Positions 12,216 through 25,862 of a stretch of 64,000 bases of DNA are shown here, one piece after another. Both the position numbers and the translations under genes were made by a program. The stretch covers positions 624,357 to 688,356 of the forward strand of contig VZSE01009968.1 in the NCBI GenBank assembly GCA_013398275.1. Direction: 5' to 3'. The notes below the pieces were generated by a model, which made no database searches, was not told the DNA's origin, and worked only from the letters and a program-made list of their open reading frames with translations. The DNA is from Promerops cafer (taxonomy: Eukaryota; Chordata; Aves; Passeriformes; Nectariniidae). Every line of letters starts with the position of its first letter. Within the stretch, counting starts at the first letter, position 1.

Positions 12216-15200
12216 AGAATGTTTGGTTCGTGTCACATCACCAGAGAGGATCAACACAGGTGATGGTGTGGGCAGTAACTAGAAGTTTTGAGTGGCTCTA
12301 ATGGATAAGAGGATGAGTAGGAAATGTTACACAGAGGAAAAGCAGAAGCCAAGATCTTGGTTTGAAATAGTAAAAAATGTAATCCCAGAAACTCTTATGG
12401 GTAAGATTTTTCTGGCTCCATACTGCACACAGAAGTAGATACTGTAAACCTTTAAATCTACAGCAACTGAAATATTTCTGTTACCTCGTTCTAGATGTTC
12501 CATTCAGGATCAAAGTAATTTATAAACTGTGGTACAAATAGGTAAAAAGAATAAAATTTCATCCCAAATGAACAATGAGTCTAAGCAACTTTAAATATTG
12601 AGAACTTCAACAAATTCAGCCAATGATAGAAAATGACACCCTCATCAAGACTTCATTTGCTAGAAGGGTGCTTTATTTCAGCTAATCAAAAATGTTTTCT
12701 ATTACTGTGTGGGACTGTCAGCAGGCAAGCAAAATAAATGGTTTAAATGTAGATGCATTGGAAATAAATGTGTTTGGATCTTCATGCAGTTGTATCAGCT
12801 ATATGAGGGTTACGAATGATGAAAGGATAAATTTGATGGTGCTGACTTCAATAAAGAATAACATTAAGGTAGCTGCAGACACACAACTTTTAAGATATGG
12901 CAGTATAAAACCCACTTTTATGGCTTTATAGTATATGCCTGCAGGAAAACTAGTTAAAAGGCAAATAAGCATTATAAAAGAACTAAGAGAAAAGCTTTTT
13001 CTCATAGAAATTGAGAGAAATCTGTTATGAACTGTTGAACCTGCAGTGTAATTTAAAACTGTTATTTCCTTCTCAAATTAGAGTCTAGGATTTGCTGGCA
13101 AATTATCCTTGTTGAAGATGGTGACACTGTTACTGGTCTATGCTTTTACATTTGTAGCTCAGAAGTTTTATTTCCAGGAAAGAGATAGTCACAGGGAGAT
13201 CTGTAATTTCTTTAAAACTTGCTATAGGAAGAACATATACTGTCTGCTGATTTCATGTAGGTGGGGTCAAGTGTTGGCCTGATAGCTGTTCTTCCTCCCT
13301 CGAGTGGTTCAGAACAGACTGATCTGAGGAATAGGCAGTAGGCACAGGACCAGCAGCAAGATCAAAATTAGAAACAGATTCTGCCTTTTTGTGTGGGTGC
13401 TCAGCACCCCTGACCAGCTACACTCCTCTCTGGATGTCTGCTCCACCATGCAACCAGACTCTTGGCAGAACCATACCATTTGTTCCAAGCTTTTGACGAA
13501 ATCTGAGCAGGACCCCTAAGTGACACAAAGTGCTCCCATCAGCAAAGCACCTCAGCGATCACAGTCTCCTCTTCTAAAGGACCTGCAGAACAATAGCAAC
13601 AGCCCCTTTTTTTAGGGGAAGTGTCCATCCCAAAGCAAGAGCCCTTAGTTGGTTGTCAGTTTAAGATAGAGACCCTTGATGGATGTAGTTTGCTGACACA
13701 AAGCTTGAGCAGACAGAAATACCACATGCTGTTCTTCTAAGTCTGTGTTAAGTCCCACTGGGAGGGCAGTAAAGGAGAAAGTGCCATCACATGAATTATA
13801 GCATAGATCACAAAAGGACAGAGTGCTTCTTTACTGCATCTTCACTCACAGCAAAGGTAGAGAACACGCTGTTGAGTAGGGGGTTTGCAATGCCACATAT
13901 TTCTGTGTGTGGTTAAAAGGGAATTGTCTAGTCAGACTGGGCAATTATCGTTTTCAAAGCCTTCTTTGTAAGTGGGAATCGATATGGTTGTTAATGATAA
14001 TGGTTTTCCAACAGTAGCATGAATGTACCTGGTAATTTCTAGACAATTGAGTGATAAAACCGAGTTCCATTGTGCTCAGTTGTGTTCATTTTTTCTCCTC
14101 TTCATAAAAGTGGCTCTAGGAAACTCTTGGGTTATCGAGCCAGTCTGGTTTCAAGCCTCTGGTTAATACCAAGGCAAAAAGTTGTTCATTGTGTACACAA
14201 CCCATTTCTGCTTTTTTCTTTTTGAATATTGGAAAAATCTTTCATTCAGGCTCTGCAGATATGTGTCACTAATGTCTGGAACTTTGCACCAAGTTTATTT
14301 TGTCACCAGGAGAAAAACAAAGCTTCTGTGGGAGATAATCAAAGCAAATGGTGGGAAATAACCATTTTCAATTATATGCTCACAATACTGAGAGGTTTCT
14401 ACAAGACTGAATTTTACGTCATAGAACAAAGGGATTGAACAAAATCAACCAAGACTTTTAATTGCAATTTCTATGTATATACATTCATATAATTTACTTA
14501 TTTATCTATAAAATGCCATCAACAAATGCTGTAACAAAATATTTACATGCTCCTCTTTGGTGCCCAGATCAGCCTCTACATTGTTTACAAAATACTGACA
14601 GTAAAGGTGTCACTCTAGAATGGATTTCAACACTGCTGTCTTCCATTCATCAGAGCATAGCACCAGTAAATTGGTATGAGTTTTTACAGACAATGGCATT
14701 TAAAGCAACACTTGACTCAGCCAACAGCTGTGATTTATTGTCACTCAGTTGGAGCTGCCAAAACACCAGAAGCAAAGAATTGCTTTGGAAAAGGTTTGTA
14801 TGGGTGGTGTGCCTGCTTTCTGCCTCTTGGGTGGTTAAAAAATCCAGTAAATTCCAGGAAAGAATTTATAGGAGAGCGGTGAGGCCCAGGTAGAAAATTA
14901 ACCAACAGTGAGATTAGGTTTTCCATTTGCATCATGGCACATTGGTAGATAGGTCACTGGCAATGCTGTTGCTTCATTACTGTGGGCTGTCCACTCTTTT
15001 GTCCTGTATGTCAGCTCATATTTGTGGTTTTTGATCATGTGTGTAGTGGTAGACAAGGAACTTTCTTTAACTTGGTGTGTCTTGTAGCACTGAGATACTG
15101 TTTTATCATGGTGAGGTAAAAATTGCAAAATTGAGGCTATATTTCTCCCATTCTTCCATCAAACATGTTAGCATTTTCCCTATGACATTCCTAGAGCATT

Positions 15201-18200
15201 CACTGGTAGTTCTACAAGCAGCCTCACCAGTTGCTTGTGATATTCAGAGCATTAAGGAAAAAGATTAGCAAATGGAGTTTTCACCATAACAGTCTTGCAT
15301 GATTATTGCTGTAGACATCTTTCAGTGATTTAATCTGTTTACTAGAGACAGAAATGTGTAGCCATTGCAAACTGTCTATAATAATTAGTTCATGATAACA
15401 AAGTTATGCCTGGATGATTGCAAGGCAGACTCCTGAGTGCATTTTTATGGAAAGATATTAACAGTGCCAAGATAGATGAAACTGAACTAATCCTGTTGTT
15501 AACTATCCTATTTATATTTTATAAGCAAGAGCTGTCAGCTTGACTAATGCAACAGAAGTGACGTATGTACAGTTATTTATCAAATTATTTGAATGAAATC
15601 TCAGTGATGGGTGCTGACTCTGTGCTGAGGTATGTGTCAGTGGATGTTTCCTCTAGACCTTGCAGATACAGGTACTCAATTTTCTCCAGCCAGGCTAGTT
15701 CTTGTCTTCCTTGAGGTCTGCACTCAAGGGATAGCTACAGTTTCTCATACTAATGGATATTGCCTATTGTGGAAGGTTATCTACTGTGGGTTTTTTCCAC
15801 TAACATGCTCTTTCTTGTTGTTTTGCCCTTCTGTTGCAATCTCACTGTGTGCAGCTGTGCCATACTAGTGCAATGATTCTGAAAATGCCTCCTGTGAGAA
15901 GCAGAAACAAATTTTCATCAGAATTTTTCATTCCTTTTTTGAAGCGAAATACATCAGTCCTTAGTTGCTGAGGACATCTCTGTAGCTTATATTTGAGAAG
16001 CCAGCAGGTGGAGAAGGACACTGATGGTCCTTTCTGTTGTACAAAAGCAGTGTCTAAAGCCTTTCCATGCTCTAAAACCCTGCCACTGAGCTGAAGAAAA
16101 AGCTTGCATGTTCTGTGGGAAGGCTGGGAAGCACCTTGCCAGAACGTGCAGAATGGTTTGCTGGAAAGCAGGGACATGTTTCAGGTTTTATGAGGGGACA
16201 CACTGAAGAAGTGTGTTGCCTCATGGTTAGATAGATGTTGCGTGCTTACACAGGTGGCACGTGAGATTTGCCTCTGCTTTTCTACAGGAATGAGTATTGT
16301 TTGCTGCTGTTGAATTCAAACATTGATGCTGCTTTCCTCAGAAACAGAAGGAGGCTTTCCTGCTTTCTGAAGAGGTGGGAGGGGATGTTCAGCGGGTGGC
16401 TGACGTGACAAACCGCACAAACATTTTAATGAATGTTGTTTGGGACAGTGATGGAAGTCACAGTTTCTTAACTTGGAGCTCAGTGAGCGTTTTCCCTGAA
16501 AAGGTGCCTTCTGGAAAAAAGGTACATATATGTCATAGACTTAGCCTTTCACACACACAGGTCCCAAAAGAACACAGCAAATACAGCAATACTCAGCCCA
16601 GGGCTTTATAAATGAGATTGAGCTGAACTTCTCTTTTCCGCTTGCCCTTTTTCTGCTGACCTTTTGAGGTTTCCCAAAATGGTTCCCCAATCCAGTAGCA
16701 GTTTCTGTTGTAGCAGTGATGTCAACTGCTTGGTGTTTTCTTACTGAGAAGAGTACCTGGAATATTTGAAGCTTTGTCTGACAACCATGGGGGAGATGGG
16801 TGCTCCTAATTCAGAAGGGCAGTACACCTTCCAGCAGAGGAGTCAACTCTGCTCCAAGAAAGCTGCTGCAGGACTGGAAGGGGAAATAGAGGATGAGGGC
16901 CCATGTTTTACAGCAGTGGCTCACAGGAGAGGCAGGTGGTGCAGGGCAGAGGGGGTTGGAAGCAGCGAGGAGAGCTGTGGAGGCTGCAGTGCTCCCACTT
17001 AACGCAGCAGATGCTCAGCTTTGGTCTCTGCTCCTCTTTTTGCTGCAGCTCTGCTCCTCTCGGAGCTGATGCTGGGGGAGGGAATTTGCATGTCTGACAT
17101 CTTTCAGCCAGTTTTAAAGTAAAGCCAGAAATAGCTTTTTGGGGGGGGAAGAGAAACCTTTAAAGTTTCATTTGCCCTACTCTAAAACTGCCCCTTTCCA
17201 ACTTTCTTTTACTTTAATAATTCCTTTAATATGCAAAGTGTAACTACAAGTGGATCATCAGGCATTTGCTGCTTATATTTGGTTTAGTTGTGTGGCAGTT
17301 TTAGGGTTTAATAGAGAAAACAGAGGTCAGGCACTGCCTATGGGAGAGCATGTGTCCCCAAGCCATCTGTGTGCCTGGGGTGTGCCATCTCAGAGCATTC
17401 CCTCTTTTCTTATAAATGAGGGGTTTAAGACCAAGACAAATTAAGGCAAAATGTTAAGTACCAGTTGTAATGACTACTTGCATCTATTTATTCAATTTTT
17501 ATTTAGAAAATGCATTATTAATGCTTTTCCTTATAGTGAGGAAGCAGTAAATTCCCAGTACCGTAATGTTGCATCAAAGTTTAACTGTTCAGACACCTTA
17601 AGTTTCACAAGTCACTGCAGAAATATTATTAACTGAGTAGCTTAGCCAGACATTTAAGGCCAAGAGAAGTCTCTCTCCAGTATCTTGCTGTGTGCCTATG
17701 TGCCTGTTACCAGCTAGGTTTGAGAAAAGAGTATGATTCCCAAATGTTCAAGTGGGCTGTCCACTCAGCTAAGCTGTTAACTGCTCTAGATTTTATATTC
17801 ATTGGTGTCATTGCTCATTCTGTAGTTGCAACTGCATCTGATTAGAGGTGACAGGGGATTTACCTTTGTCTTCTGAAGTACTTTAATATGTCAAAAAATT
17901 AGATTTCCTGTGAAAACAAAGCAGTAGATGTGCCCATTACATCCTTCTGTTGCTATGTGTTTTGCACAAAATAGTCTTTTCCATTTTATATATTGCTGTG
18001 ATAGTTTATCTCTGTATAACTCTGCTTTTGTGGAGTGAGAGATACTTGCAGGTACAGCCAGTTACTTGTGATTCCATGTTTTAGCTGCAGTTCTGCCCCA
18101 CCTGGGGGTCACAGCTGTCTGTGCTGACATGAAGCCACAGTTGCCTTTGGAGACTGATGACAGGAAACTTGAGTAGAAGTCCTCAAGGCAAATTTTGTCC

Positions 18201-18932
18201 TGTGCTGTGGGATCTCAAGAACATACTGTTTGCTCTCACACCATTTCTATAGGAAGGGGACATGTCTTTGCAGCTGGATAAGTGAGATTATTGGCTCTCT
18301 AAGGCAAAACTAATTAACATGTGGGCTATGGTGAGCATAGGAAGCTTTCCTGTTCCCCAGATCATGGGTCAAGGGTATATACACACAAGGGGTTTGATGC
18401 AGGATGAGTCCCCTTGTGCTTCTCTCCCATGTACCTGGAAGGAGGCTTGGCCAGGGCTGCCAGAGCAGGCATTCAGCACAGGGACTGTGAGGAGAAAGCC
18501 TCCTGGAAAGCCTCAGGCCTTCATGCAGCCCAGGACCGAGTCCATGCTGTTGCCACAGCTGCCACTCACAGAACTCTTCACAGGGGTCAGTTCTTTCTAG
18601 CTGCCTGCTGGGCATTGCAATCACCTTTGCTTTAGCCCATCTCTGATGTGTGGCAGCAGCCAAGGAGACAGGTCAGGCTGTTGGCAGGATTTCTCTTGCT
18701 CAGCATCCCTTGCCGTGCCTTCCCTGGGCAGACGCTGTCCCTGGCTCTGCCGGGGTGCCGCGGTGGGACTCCTTTGTCCCACTCATTTGAACTCCATGTC
18801 CATCCCTGCTCTGTGACTCACACAACACAGGACTCCTGTCCATGGAATTGCCTAACAGTCTTTATAACAAATGTTGCAAAGCTGAGGTGCTACAGGGCTC
18901 TGGAAGCACTGAAGGTATTTTGCTTTCTGGCA

Positions 18933-18935
<3 letters not shown>

Positions 18936-18969
<34 letters not shown>
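18936..18969. repeat. (GT)17 microsatellite
   Basis: An uninterrupted alternating GT run of 34 bases. Such runs are usually length-polymorphic and can adopt Z-DNA; on the + strand they give GU-rich intronic RNA. No function can be read from the sequence. Confidence 0.97.
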
Positions 18970-18971
<2 letters not shown>

Positions 18972-21666
18972 CATATGCAAGGATTCAAGGCTTAGTTCTG
19001 ATCCTGCTAAAGTAACCTGAGTCCAAATCCTGTTCCTACCATGGCAGATTTATCAGAGCATGACTGCAAATGCTCTGAAGCTGACTGAGAGACAGCTACG
19101 TGCTGTGGACAGGCAGCAGCCAAGAGTTCACTCCTACAGCTACCACGGGAGCAGGAAAACAGCGATGAGTAATCAGAGTGAGTGGGGAATGTACAGCAAT
19201 TTAACAGCTAACAAAATGAATGTAAAATGATACTGTGTTCCCTGCATTAATATTAATTATTTCTCTCACCAAAATAAAATGAAAACAACATTGTAAGCAC
19301 TCACTTTAAATTTTTAAGACTGTATTATTGAGGCACTTATATAATGCATTTGGGACCCACTTTCCTGTTTTGTATGAGAAATAAGAATTTTGGAAGAAGA
19401 TAAACAAGTGAAAAGGAAGCATAATAGTGAGAAAATGAAAATCATGACAATTGCTGCTTGTAGACTTTCTTCCTTTTCCTCTTCCCGTTTGAGATGCTGC
19501 TCTGCTGCTGTATGTTCTGGGGTTGTAATTCTATGAGAATGTGATTGATTGCAGTAGGTCTCTGGTAGAATTCAGTCCTGTAGAAGCAGTGGTTTAACCT
19601 GGGGAGTATGGGCTTTCGTCACAGTTCATCATCTTGCTACAAATTGCAGTATGTAGCTGTGCTGCTCCTCACAGCACCTTAGAAAGGATTTGCCATCCAA
19701 AAAAATCATTGCTTCTCCACTTTATTCTGAGAAAATGGTAATTTGCAGCCTCCAGGAGAAGCATTATGTTTGTTACTTGACCTGACCAGTGAAGTTTTTC
19801 CCGTTGTGGTGGGTGGGTGGTTCATCAGAGTAGGAGGCAGGGACTGGCTCCCTCATGTTTTGCCCCTGGTCAGGTAGGCAGGTAGTTCATTTTTCTACAC
19901 ATGTGCTCAAAGATGTGAGGAGGCAATTCAATTCAGGCTGTCTCTGTGTGGTAGCTGTATAGCACAGGACAGCACACCTTCTTTTAAACCAAGTATTTTT
20001 CTTTATGCATGCCTGTAGAGCAGAAAGCAGCTATTTAAACAGCCAGTCATGATAGTGGCATGTTCAGATAAAAGTATTGCAGATCCATCCCCACGAGTTG
20101 TTAGAGATGGATCGTGCTCCCCCTCCATGTCCCCCCATATTCCCACTGATGTGTTCTTCGGTGCTGCACTGCATCTGGTGCATCATAACCCCACTCCTGA
20201 CGCCAAAGTGGATGTGTGGCTGTAGTTTGGGGTATAGGAACAGACACAGTCACCTGTCAGGGCTGAGCAGTCACCTCCTGCAGCTGTTCCCAATCTCTTC
20301 TGGGGAAAAGATAGTTGCACAGGTAGAAAAAATCCTGAAGAATCAACGTGGCCTACAGAATTGCCAGCTGGGCCCTCCATGTCTAGGCTAAGGTCTAAGC
20401 ATGCTGAAGTAATTTTCCATTTTTCATTGCAGAGAAGGGAAAAAACCTGGAAAATTAATATAATTTCTATTTTCCATAGGAGACAATGGACAGATTGTAT
20501 GCTTTAAGGTCAAACAGATGTTTCATCACAGCGCATTTTTTAATCCATAAAAGCAGTGGGAAAATATATACAGAGGAAAAATGGTTCAAACAGATTAAGG
20601 GTATATTTTTGCTTTATTGCAAATATTTTAAAGTATCATCGAGAAAGAAAAGCGATTAGCCTTGTTTTAGCTAATAAAGTCCAGTCATTTGCAAAGCCAT
20701 CTCCTTCATTCCTTGTTTTATACAGAATCAGAATGAATTTTCTAAGTCACAAGTAAGGAAAAAAAGAAAGAGGATTTAATTCCTCTTAGCATTTTTCAGA
20801 AGATGATAAACACTCTAAAATGGCTATCCTTTTGATGTTTAACATCAAGTCTACTTCAACAAAATGAAAAGCCATTTGCTAAAATATTTGGAATAGTTGT
20901 GAAAACAAAAATTCTGATGCTACTCTTTAAAATTTCTCTATGAAGGGAACTAGTGAAAGCAAGTGGCAACTTTAGATGATAATTGCAATGTATGGGTAGT
21001 GTCATCAGAGCTGTCAGCAGAATGTATTCATGTTTCAGGTGCAGCAGTGTATGGATTTAGAGCATGGACATATGGAGCTAATATTAGCCTGATTTCTGAT
21101 AAATACCTGTGTCTGGACTGTGATGGTAGAAAGCGAATCTTCCTCTCCCGAGCATTTAGGCGAAAACTCATTGTGCAGAACATGGGCTCTGATTTTGTGT
21201 GGGCACAAAGTCTGGTGGGAAAGAGCCCCCGTGCAAACGCAAGGTTTCTCCCTGTCCCTCGAGGCCAGCCTAGGCTGTGCACCCAGCCTGTGAGCCGGGA
21301 GCTGGGCTGGCTCAGCTGGGTCTTCACTGGCACCTCGTGCAAGCCATGCCGTTCTTCGGGGCTGGGGTGAAGGCAGCGCAGTCCAATGTTCTCTGATCCA
21401 CAACGTTCGTGAAGGCTTTGGTCAAAAAGCACTCTTGTGTGCCCTCTGCATTTTCAACATCAGATAAGGAGCTTTATAACCCTGAATTATTTATAGGCTG
21501 GTAATACAGTAGATCTGACCTTTTCATGGGGTAGCATGGTGCAGAAGCAAATGAAGTATTTTTACACAAGGGTCATGCACGCAAGTTATAATCTTGTTGT
21601 TTCAATTGTGATGTCCCCTCACTTTGCTCTGTCCTAGCTGTTTTGCTTTTTTGGTTTTCTGTTGTA

Positions 21667-21684
21667 TTTTTTTTTTTTTTTTTT
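21667..21684. repeat. Poly-T tract (18 bases)
   Basis: A homopolymer run of 18 T, preceded by 'gttgta' and followed by 'gcaatgg'. On the - strand it would be a poly-A tail, but no retroposed sequence is recognisable next to it on that strand. Confidence 0.9.
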
Positions 21685-24008
21685 GCAATGGCATTTCTTG
21701 TATCTTACGTGTGAATTGAGGACAAATAATGCAAAAACCATCTGCTAGTTTAAGCACGGGAGGGTTTTTTTTCAGCAGCAATTGAACAAATGCAGTTATA
21801 AAAAAGTTAAAAAGCTGTACCCTTTCTTGTCCTCTCATAAGGATGAGCAATAAGGCCTGTATTTCCCAGTTTATTGAGCCTGAGCAGTACCTTTTGCCTG
21901 CTTAGACGCCAAAGCATTGAAACAAAGAAAATTGGCATTGTATTCTTGTGAGCCACCAAAATAGTAGTGGAAAAAGACTTTAGCTACTTCATAGGAAACC
22001 CAATGTGTATCTGTGAGAAGTGTTTTAATATGGTCTTTTGGACTGTGAGCCCATAAGCCCGTAATAAATCCATATGCCTCTCTAATGCCATATTTTGGAC
22101 CTGATTTCCAGAGATACTAAACCCCAACCATAAAAAAAGCCCAAACCAAACAAAAGCCCTCCATGTCTGCACTTTTAAAAACTCCAAAGGGACCTATCCA
22201 CTTTTGAACATCTGCATCTACACTTTGGACCAGCAAACCTCAAAAGAACTCCTTTCTAGAATGGGAAGAGAGACCCAGAACAGCACTTGTGTGCACACAC
22301 TTCCCTTCACCAGCTTTGATAGGATTTTAAAGGCAGGACAGGATCGTAATGGGTTGGTTAGGTGAGTTCCTGACTACTTCTCACTCCCTAGAGTTACATC
22401 TCTCAAAAATGCAGGCTTGGGCTGCATACTTGCACTGAACCATAGTGAAATGAATCTGTAGCACTGCAGATCTGAGCCTAGACTGATGCTTTAAAGCACC
22501 CCTCAGATGGGGAAGATAAATTAAAGATGAATCCAATAGGTAGCAGAATTACTCATTTGTGCACTGCTATTCACTAGGACTTTTTTACTTATCTTGAATG
22601 GTAAAATAGGTACAATTAAAGATTCAGACTGAGCAAAATCTGAATGTGAAAAGGCTGTGCTCTCATTGGCTTTAAAATCCAGCACAGTAAGTGATGTGGT
22701 CAGTGAATAAAGGCAGAATAATAACTGCACAGAGGCAACTTTTGAACATCGCTGTAAGATGCTGTCAAATACTTGAAATATTTAATCTTTTAATTTGTCA
22801 CAAACCCTTTTTTCCCTTTAAAAGCTATAAAGGTATGTAGCATTCAACAGATGTGCTGGTGACTTGTAGGGAACTTAATCCTGTGAGTGCTGTGTCTCAG
22901 GTGTCCTAAGAACTCCAGCATGGCTCTAACTACAGCTGCTTGCAGCACTTGGCCTCCTGATTCCAGCTTGCTGTGGAAGTGACTTCAACTGAAGCTTTAA
23001 AGATATTTTGTAACATTTATATCTGTGATCACAAAAATATTGTGAAACTTCTTTTAGGGAAATTGGTAAGAGAAGTATGATGGTGCCAAGCTGTGAAGTG
23101 AGATGAGGGTTGAATATCTTCCAAAATTACTCTTTTTTTTTTTCCATTGATGGATCTTTTTTATAGTTTTATTCTTACTGCTGGGGTTTCAGTTATTGGG
23201 TATCTGCTTTCCTCTTTAGACAATTCCAGTAACTTCAGGGAAGCTGTGCTGAACTTCCACCCCTGAAGGATGTGGCTGGGGGCTTGGCCCCTCCTAAATT
23301 GGCCATTTCAAGGGCAGGAAAGGCCCATAGTGAAATTTAGCAAACCTATTGTTTTATCTGTGTCATGGCAACCTCCCAGGCCTTGTACGACCTGCAGCAG
23401 CATTGTGTCCTTCACAGTTGTGTGCCCAGAGTAGCTTTCTTAATGCAAGTGGCCATGCAGGAAGGGAACCTGTAGCTTCTGTCACAGCCCTGTCACCAGA
23501 GGAGACCCTGGTCTGCGGACAGTGGGTTTATAAGCCCCTTTTCAGCATCCTCATCCTTCCCACAGAATAAAAGAAGTGAAGCCAGGGTAAAATGATCTCC
23601 TCTAAAATTTTCATTGTAAGGGGTGATTGAACCAATGGAGAATAAGTTCTGTTTTGGACAAAATAATTAAAAATGTATGAGATAACTGATTTCAGTCTAG
23701 CAGGAAAACCAAAACAAAGCAGTGACATCTGTAAGGGATTAAATTGACTTCTGAAAGTAAGTAATTGTAATTCCAATGCACCAAACAATCAAGTTGCCAT
23801 CTTGATATGTTGAGGACTAGGTACCTCGCTTCAGCCATTTTGTCAGACATTTAATTTCACTCTGGCTTAAGAAGCTTGGCTTCTGTTCCATACCTACCTT
23901 ACAATTTTCTTTTAGGAGCATCACAATCATGTTGCGATGCTTCACAGAGATGTTCCCACTATGTTTTCCTAAAAATAAGAATAGAAGAATATGAATAGGG
24001 GTTTATAA

Positions 24009-24317
24009 ATGGGGACAGATTTTTTAGTCGGGCCTGTAGCAACAGGACGTGTTAATATTATTAAACTAAAAGAAGGTAGATATCAGGAAGAAATCAGGAA
24101 GAAATTTTTGACAATGAGGGTGGTGAGGCACTACCACAGGTTTCCCAGAGAGATGACAGATACCCCATCCCTGGAAAAATTCAAGGTCAGATTGGAAAGG
24201 TCTCTAAGCACCCTGATCTAGTTGAAGATTTCCCTGTTCATTGCAGGAGGGTCAGAATAGATGACCTTTAAAGGCCACTTCCAACCCAAACTATTCTGTG
24301 ATTGTATGATTTTATGA
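24009..24317 (+). mobile_element. CR1 LINE 3' end, diverged, sense to KCNH1
   Basis: This is a CR1 3' end with the usual order: 'gggcctgtagcaacaggac' (about 24030-24048), 'atatcaggaagaaat' (about 24080-24094), 'gagggtggtgaggcact' (24117-24133), 'cagataccccatccctgg' (about 24158-24175), 'gatctagttgaagatttccctgttcattgcaggagggt' (about 24213-24251), 'ggccacttccaacccaaactattctgtgattgtatgattttatg' to 24316. It is clearly more diverged than the copy at 10.5 kb. The 11-base unit 'atcaggaagaa' is duplicated in tandem at about 24081-24104, a small slippage event inside the element. No coding part is retained. Confidence 0.93.
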
Positions 24318-24570
24318 ATGCCACTGGTGGCGGAACAAGTCCAGAGACTGAGGACACCTGTGGTTCTGTGTGGCCAGTCTCAGAAACCTGGCCTTTTTGT
24401 ACCATCTGAAATGAGCTGAGTACAGTTTTTCCACATTATGTGATTAAAAAAAAATTAACTGGAAGTTTTTTTCTCAAAAAATTATCTGTCCAGGATATTC
24501 TTCCATTATCCTGTCATCAGCAGTAGAAGTAGTTCCTTACTGGAGCTCAGTGGTGTCTCACTGCCTGCTT

Positions 24571-24617
24571 TGAATGAAATCCCCATTAGCCATCTCCCTG
24601 AATGAAATCCCCATTAG
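24571..24617. repeat. 19-bp direct repeat, 28-bp period
   Basis: The 19-base unit 'tgaatgaaatccccattag' occurs at 24571-24589 and again at 24599-24617, separated by 'ccatctccc'. It looks like a local duplication by slippage. No target-site or mobile-element structure surrounds it. Confidence 0.95.
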
Positions 24618-25315
24618 ATGTCTCATCTCCATAGTGCAGAGTTACAGCAGGTACCTGTTGGAAAACTGACAATTCCTTCTTTTCAGGGGAGGGTGGCTTT
24701 ACACAGTATGGGCACGTCAGACTGTTCTTTGCTTGGTATCGATAGTATTAAAATAAAACGCAAATGATGTTTTGTCAGTGTGGGAAAGCTTTCTTCCTCT
24801 GATCCCATGAAATCTTGCACACAATGTGAATATATTGTGGCATTTAAATATGATATACAGATTTCCATACACCAATGCTGTATAAGAACAATGTAGCATG
24901 AATCATCTTATTATGACTGCAGGGCTTTTGCAAAACACACATGAATTCTCTCCGGTCAGTCCCCACTGTATAGATTGAAAAAATTATAATCTTCCTTAAA
25001 TTGCTTACATCTGAATGCTTCTATGTTTCAGAGTTTCCTCAAGCTCTTTTAAATCAAAAGAAAGATGATCCTGTCCTATTGCTGACTCATGCCTCTTATG
25101 TTTCTGTTCCGTTGCACAGGGCTTTTAACATTCTTCAATGTAAATGTATCAAACTGGTAAACCAGACATTTCGGAAGCCACATTTTCTTGAGTAATAGCT
25201 GTGCTCTGTCTCAGTTTTCCCTAGACTTAAGGAAAATTTCTACTGGCCTAGCATGCAAAGGCTTTTGAAGATTTTTTTAAAAATTATTTTATTTTCAAGG
25301 AGTGGTTTTCATTAC

Positions 25316-25368
25316 AAAAAAAAAAAAAAAANNNNNNNNNNNNNNNAAAAAAAAAAAAAAAAAAAAAA
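25316..25368. other. Poly-A tract holding a 15-base assembly gap
   Basis: Sixteen A (25316-25331) are followed by fifteen N (25332-25346) and twenty-two A (25347-25368). The N run is an assembly gap, probably of unknown true length, inside a homopolymer. The stretch to its left (about 25200-25315) shows no retroelement body that I can recognise, so I cannot say whether this is a retroposon tail or a simple tract. Confidence 0.95.
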
Positions 25369-25573
25369 TCAATGCACTTACAGTTTTATTTCTTTTGGAT
25401 GTTTTTAAGATTCCTTGAAAATAGAATTCTTATTCTTAGGAAATCCCTTGCTTCCAACTGCTGTTTCTTCCTCTTATCTGGCCCTTCCTAAAGAGCTGCC
25501 TAGAAAAAAGACAAACAGCTATCTTACAAGTAGACTGATCACGGTATAGTTTGATGGTTTCTCCCTAAATTCT

Positions 25574-25614
25574 TATATATAGATATATATATAGATATAT
25601 ATATATATATATAA
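25574..25614. repeat. (TA)n / (TATAGA)n microsatellite
   Basis: Alternating TA interrupted twice by 'tagata' units, then an uninterrupted TA run. It is a simple repeat, likely polymorphic in length. Confidence 0.93.
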
Positions 25615-25846
25615 AACGGAGTATGGGTTGGGGTGTCTGTGTGAGGGTTGCATTGCAGAATGCTTTGATCATTTCCCCAATCCTGCTTAGTTTCTGGCAT
25701 TCCTGAGAGGTGCATTTGCACTGACACTAGCTGATGACATTTCCATCCTTTTCCGACTACTTGAAAGTGTGCCACTTTCCACGCTTTCAACAAAGCCATC
25801 CTTCAGGCTAACAAATCCATACAGCTGTTCACAGACTGTCTCAAAC

Positions 25847-25862
25847 TTTTTTTTTTTTTTTT
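25847..25862. repeat. Poly-T tract (16 bases)
   Basis: A homopolymer run of 16 T within intronic DNA. It breaks no recognisable feature. Confidence 0.9.

Larger units (their letters stand above)
12216..24008 (+). other. KCNH1: KCNH1 last intron; no gene seen
   Basis: This is intronic DNA without a recognisable exon. It holds a (GT)17 microsatellite at 18936-18969 and an 18-base T tract at 21667-21684. Two GC-richer patches (about 18400-18800 and 21180-21400) have open frames on both strands, but none of the translations resembles a family I know. I see no transposable element 3' end in this part. Confidence 0.7.

Noticed and set aside
14462..14893. 143-codon + frame
   Set aside because: Low-complexity start, no known similarity, a second frame is open over the same stretch, and there is no splice context.
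18400..18800. GC-rich patch with + and - frames
   Set aside because: No domain recognised and frames open on both strands; composition alone explains it.
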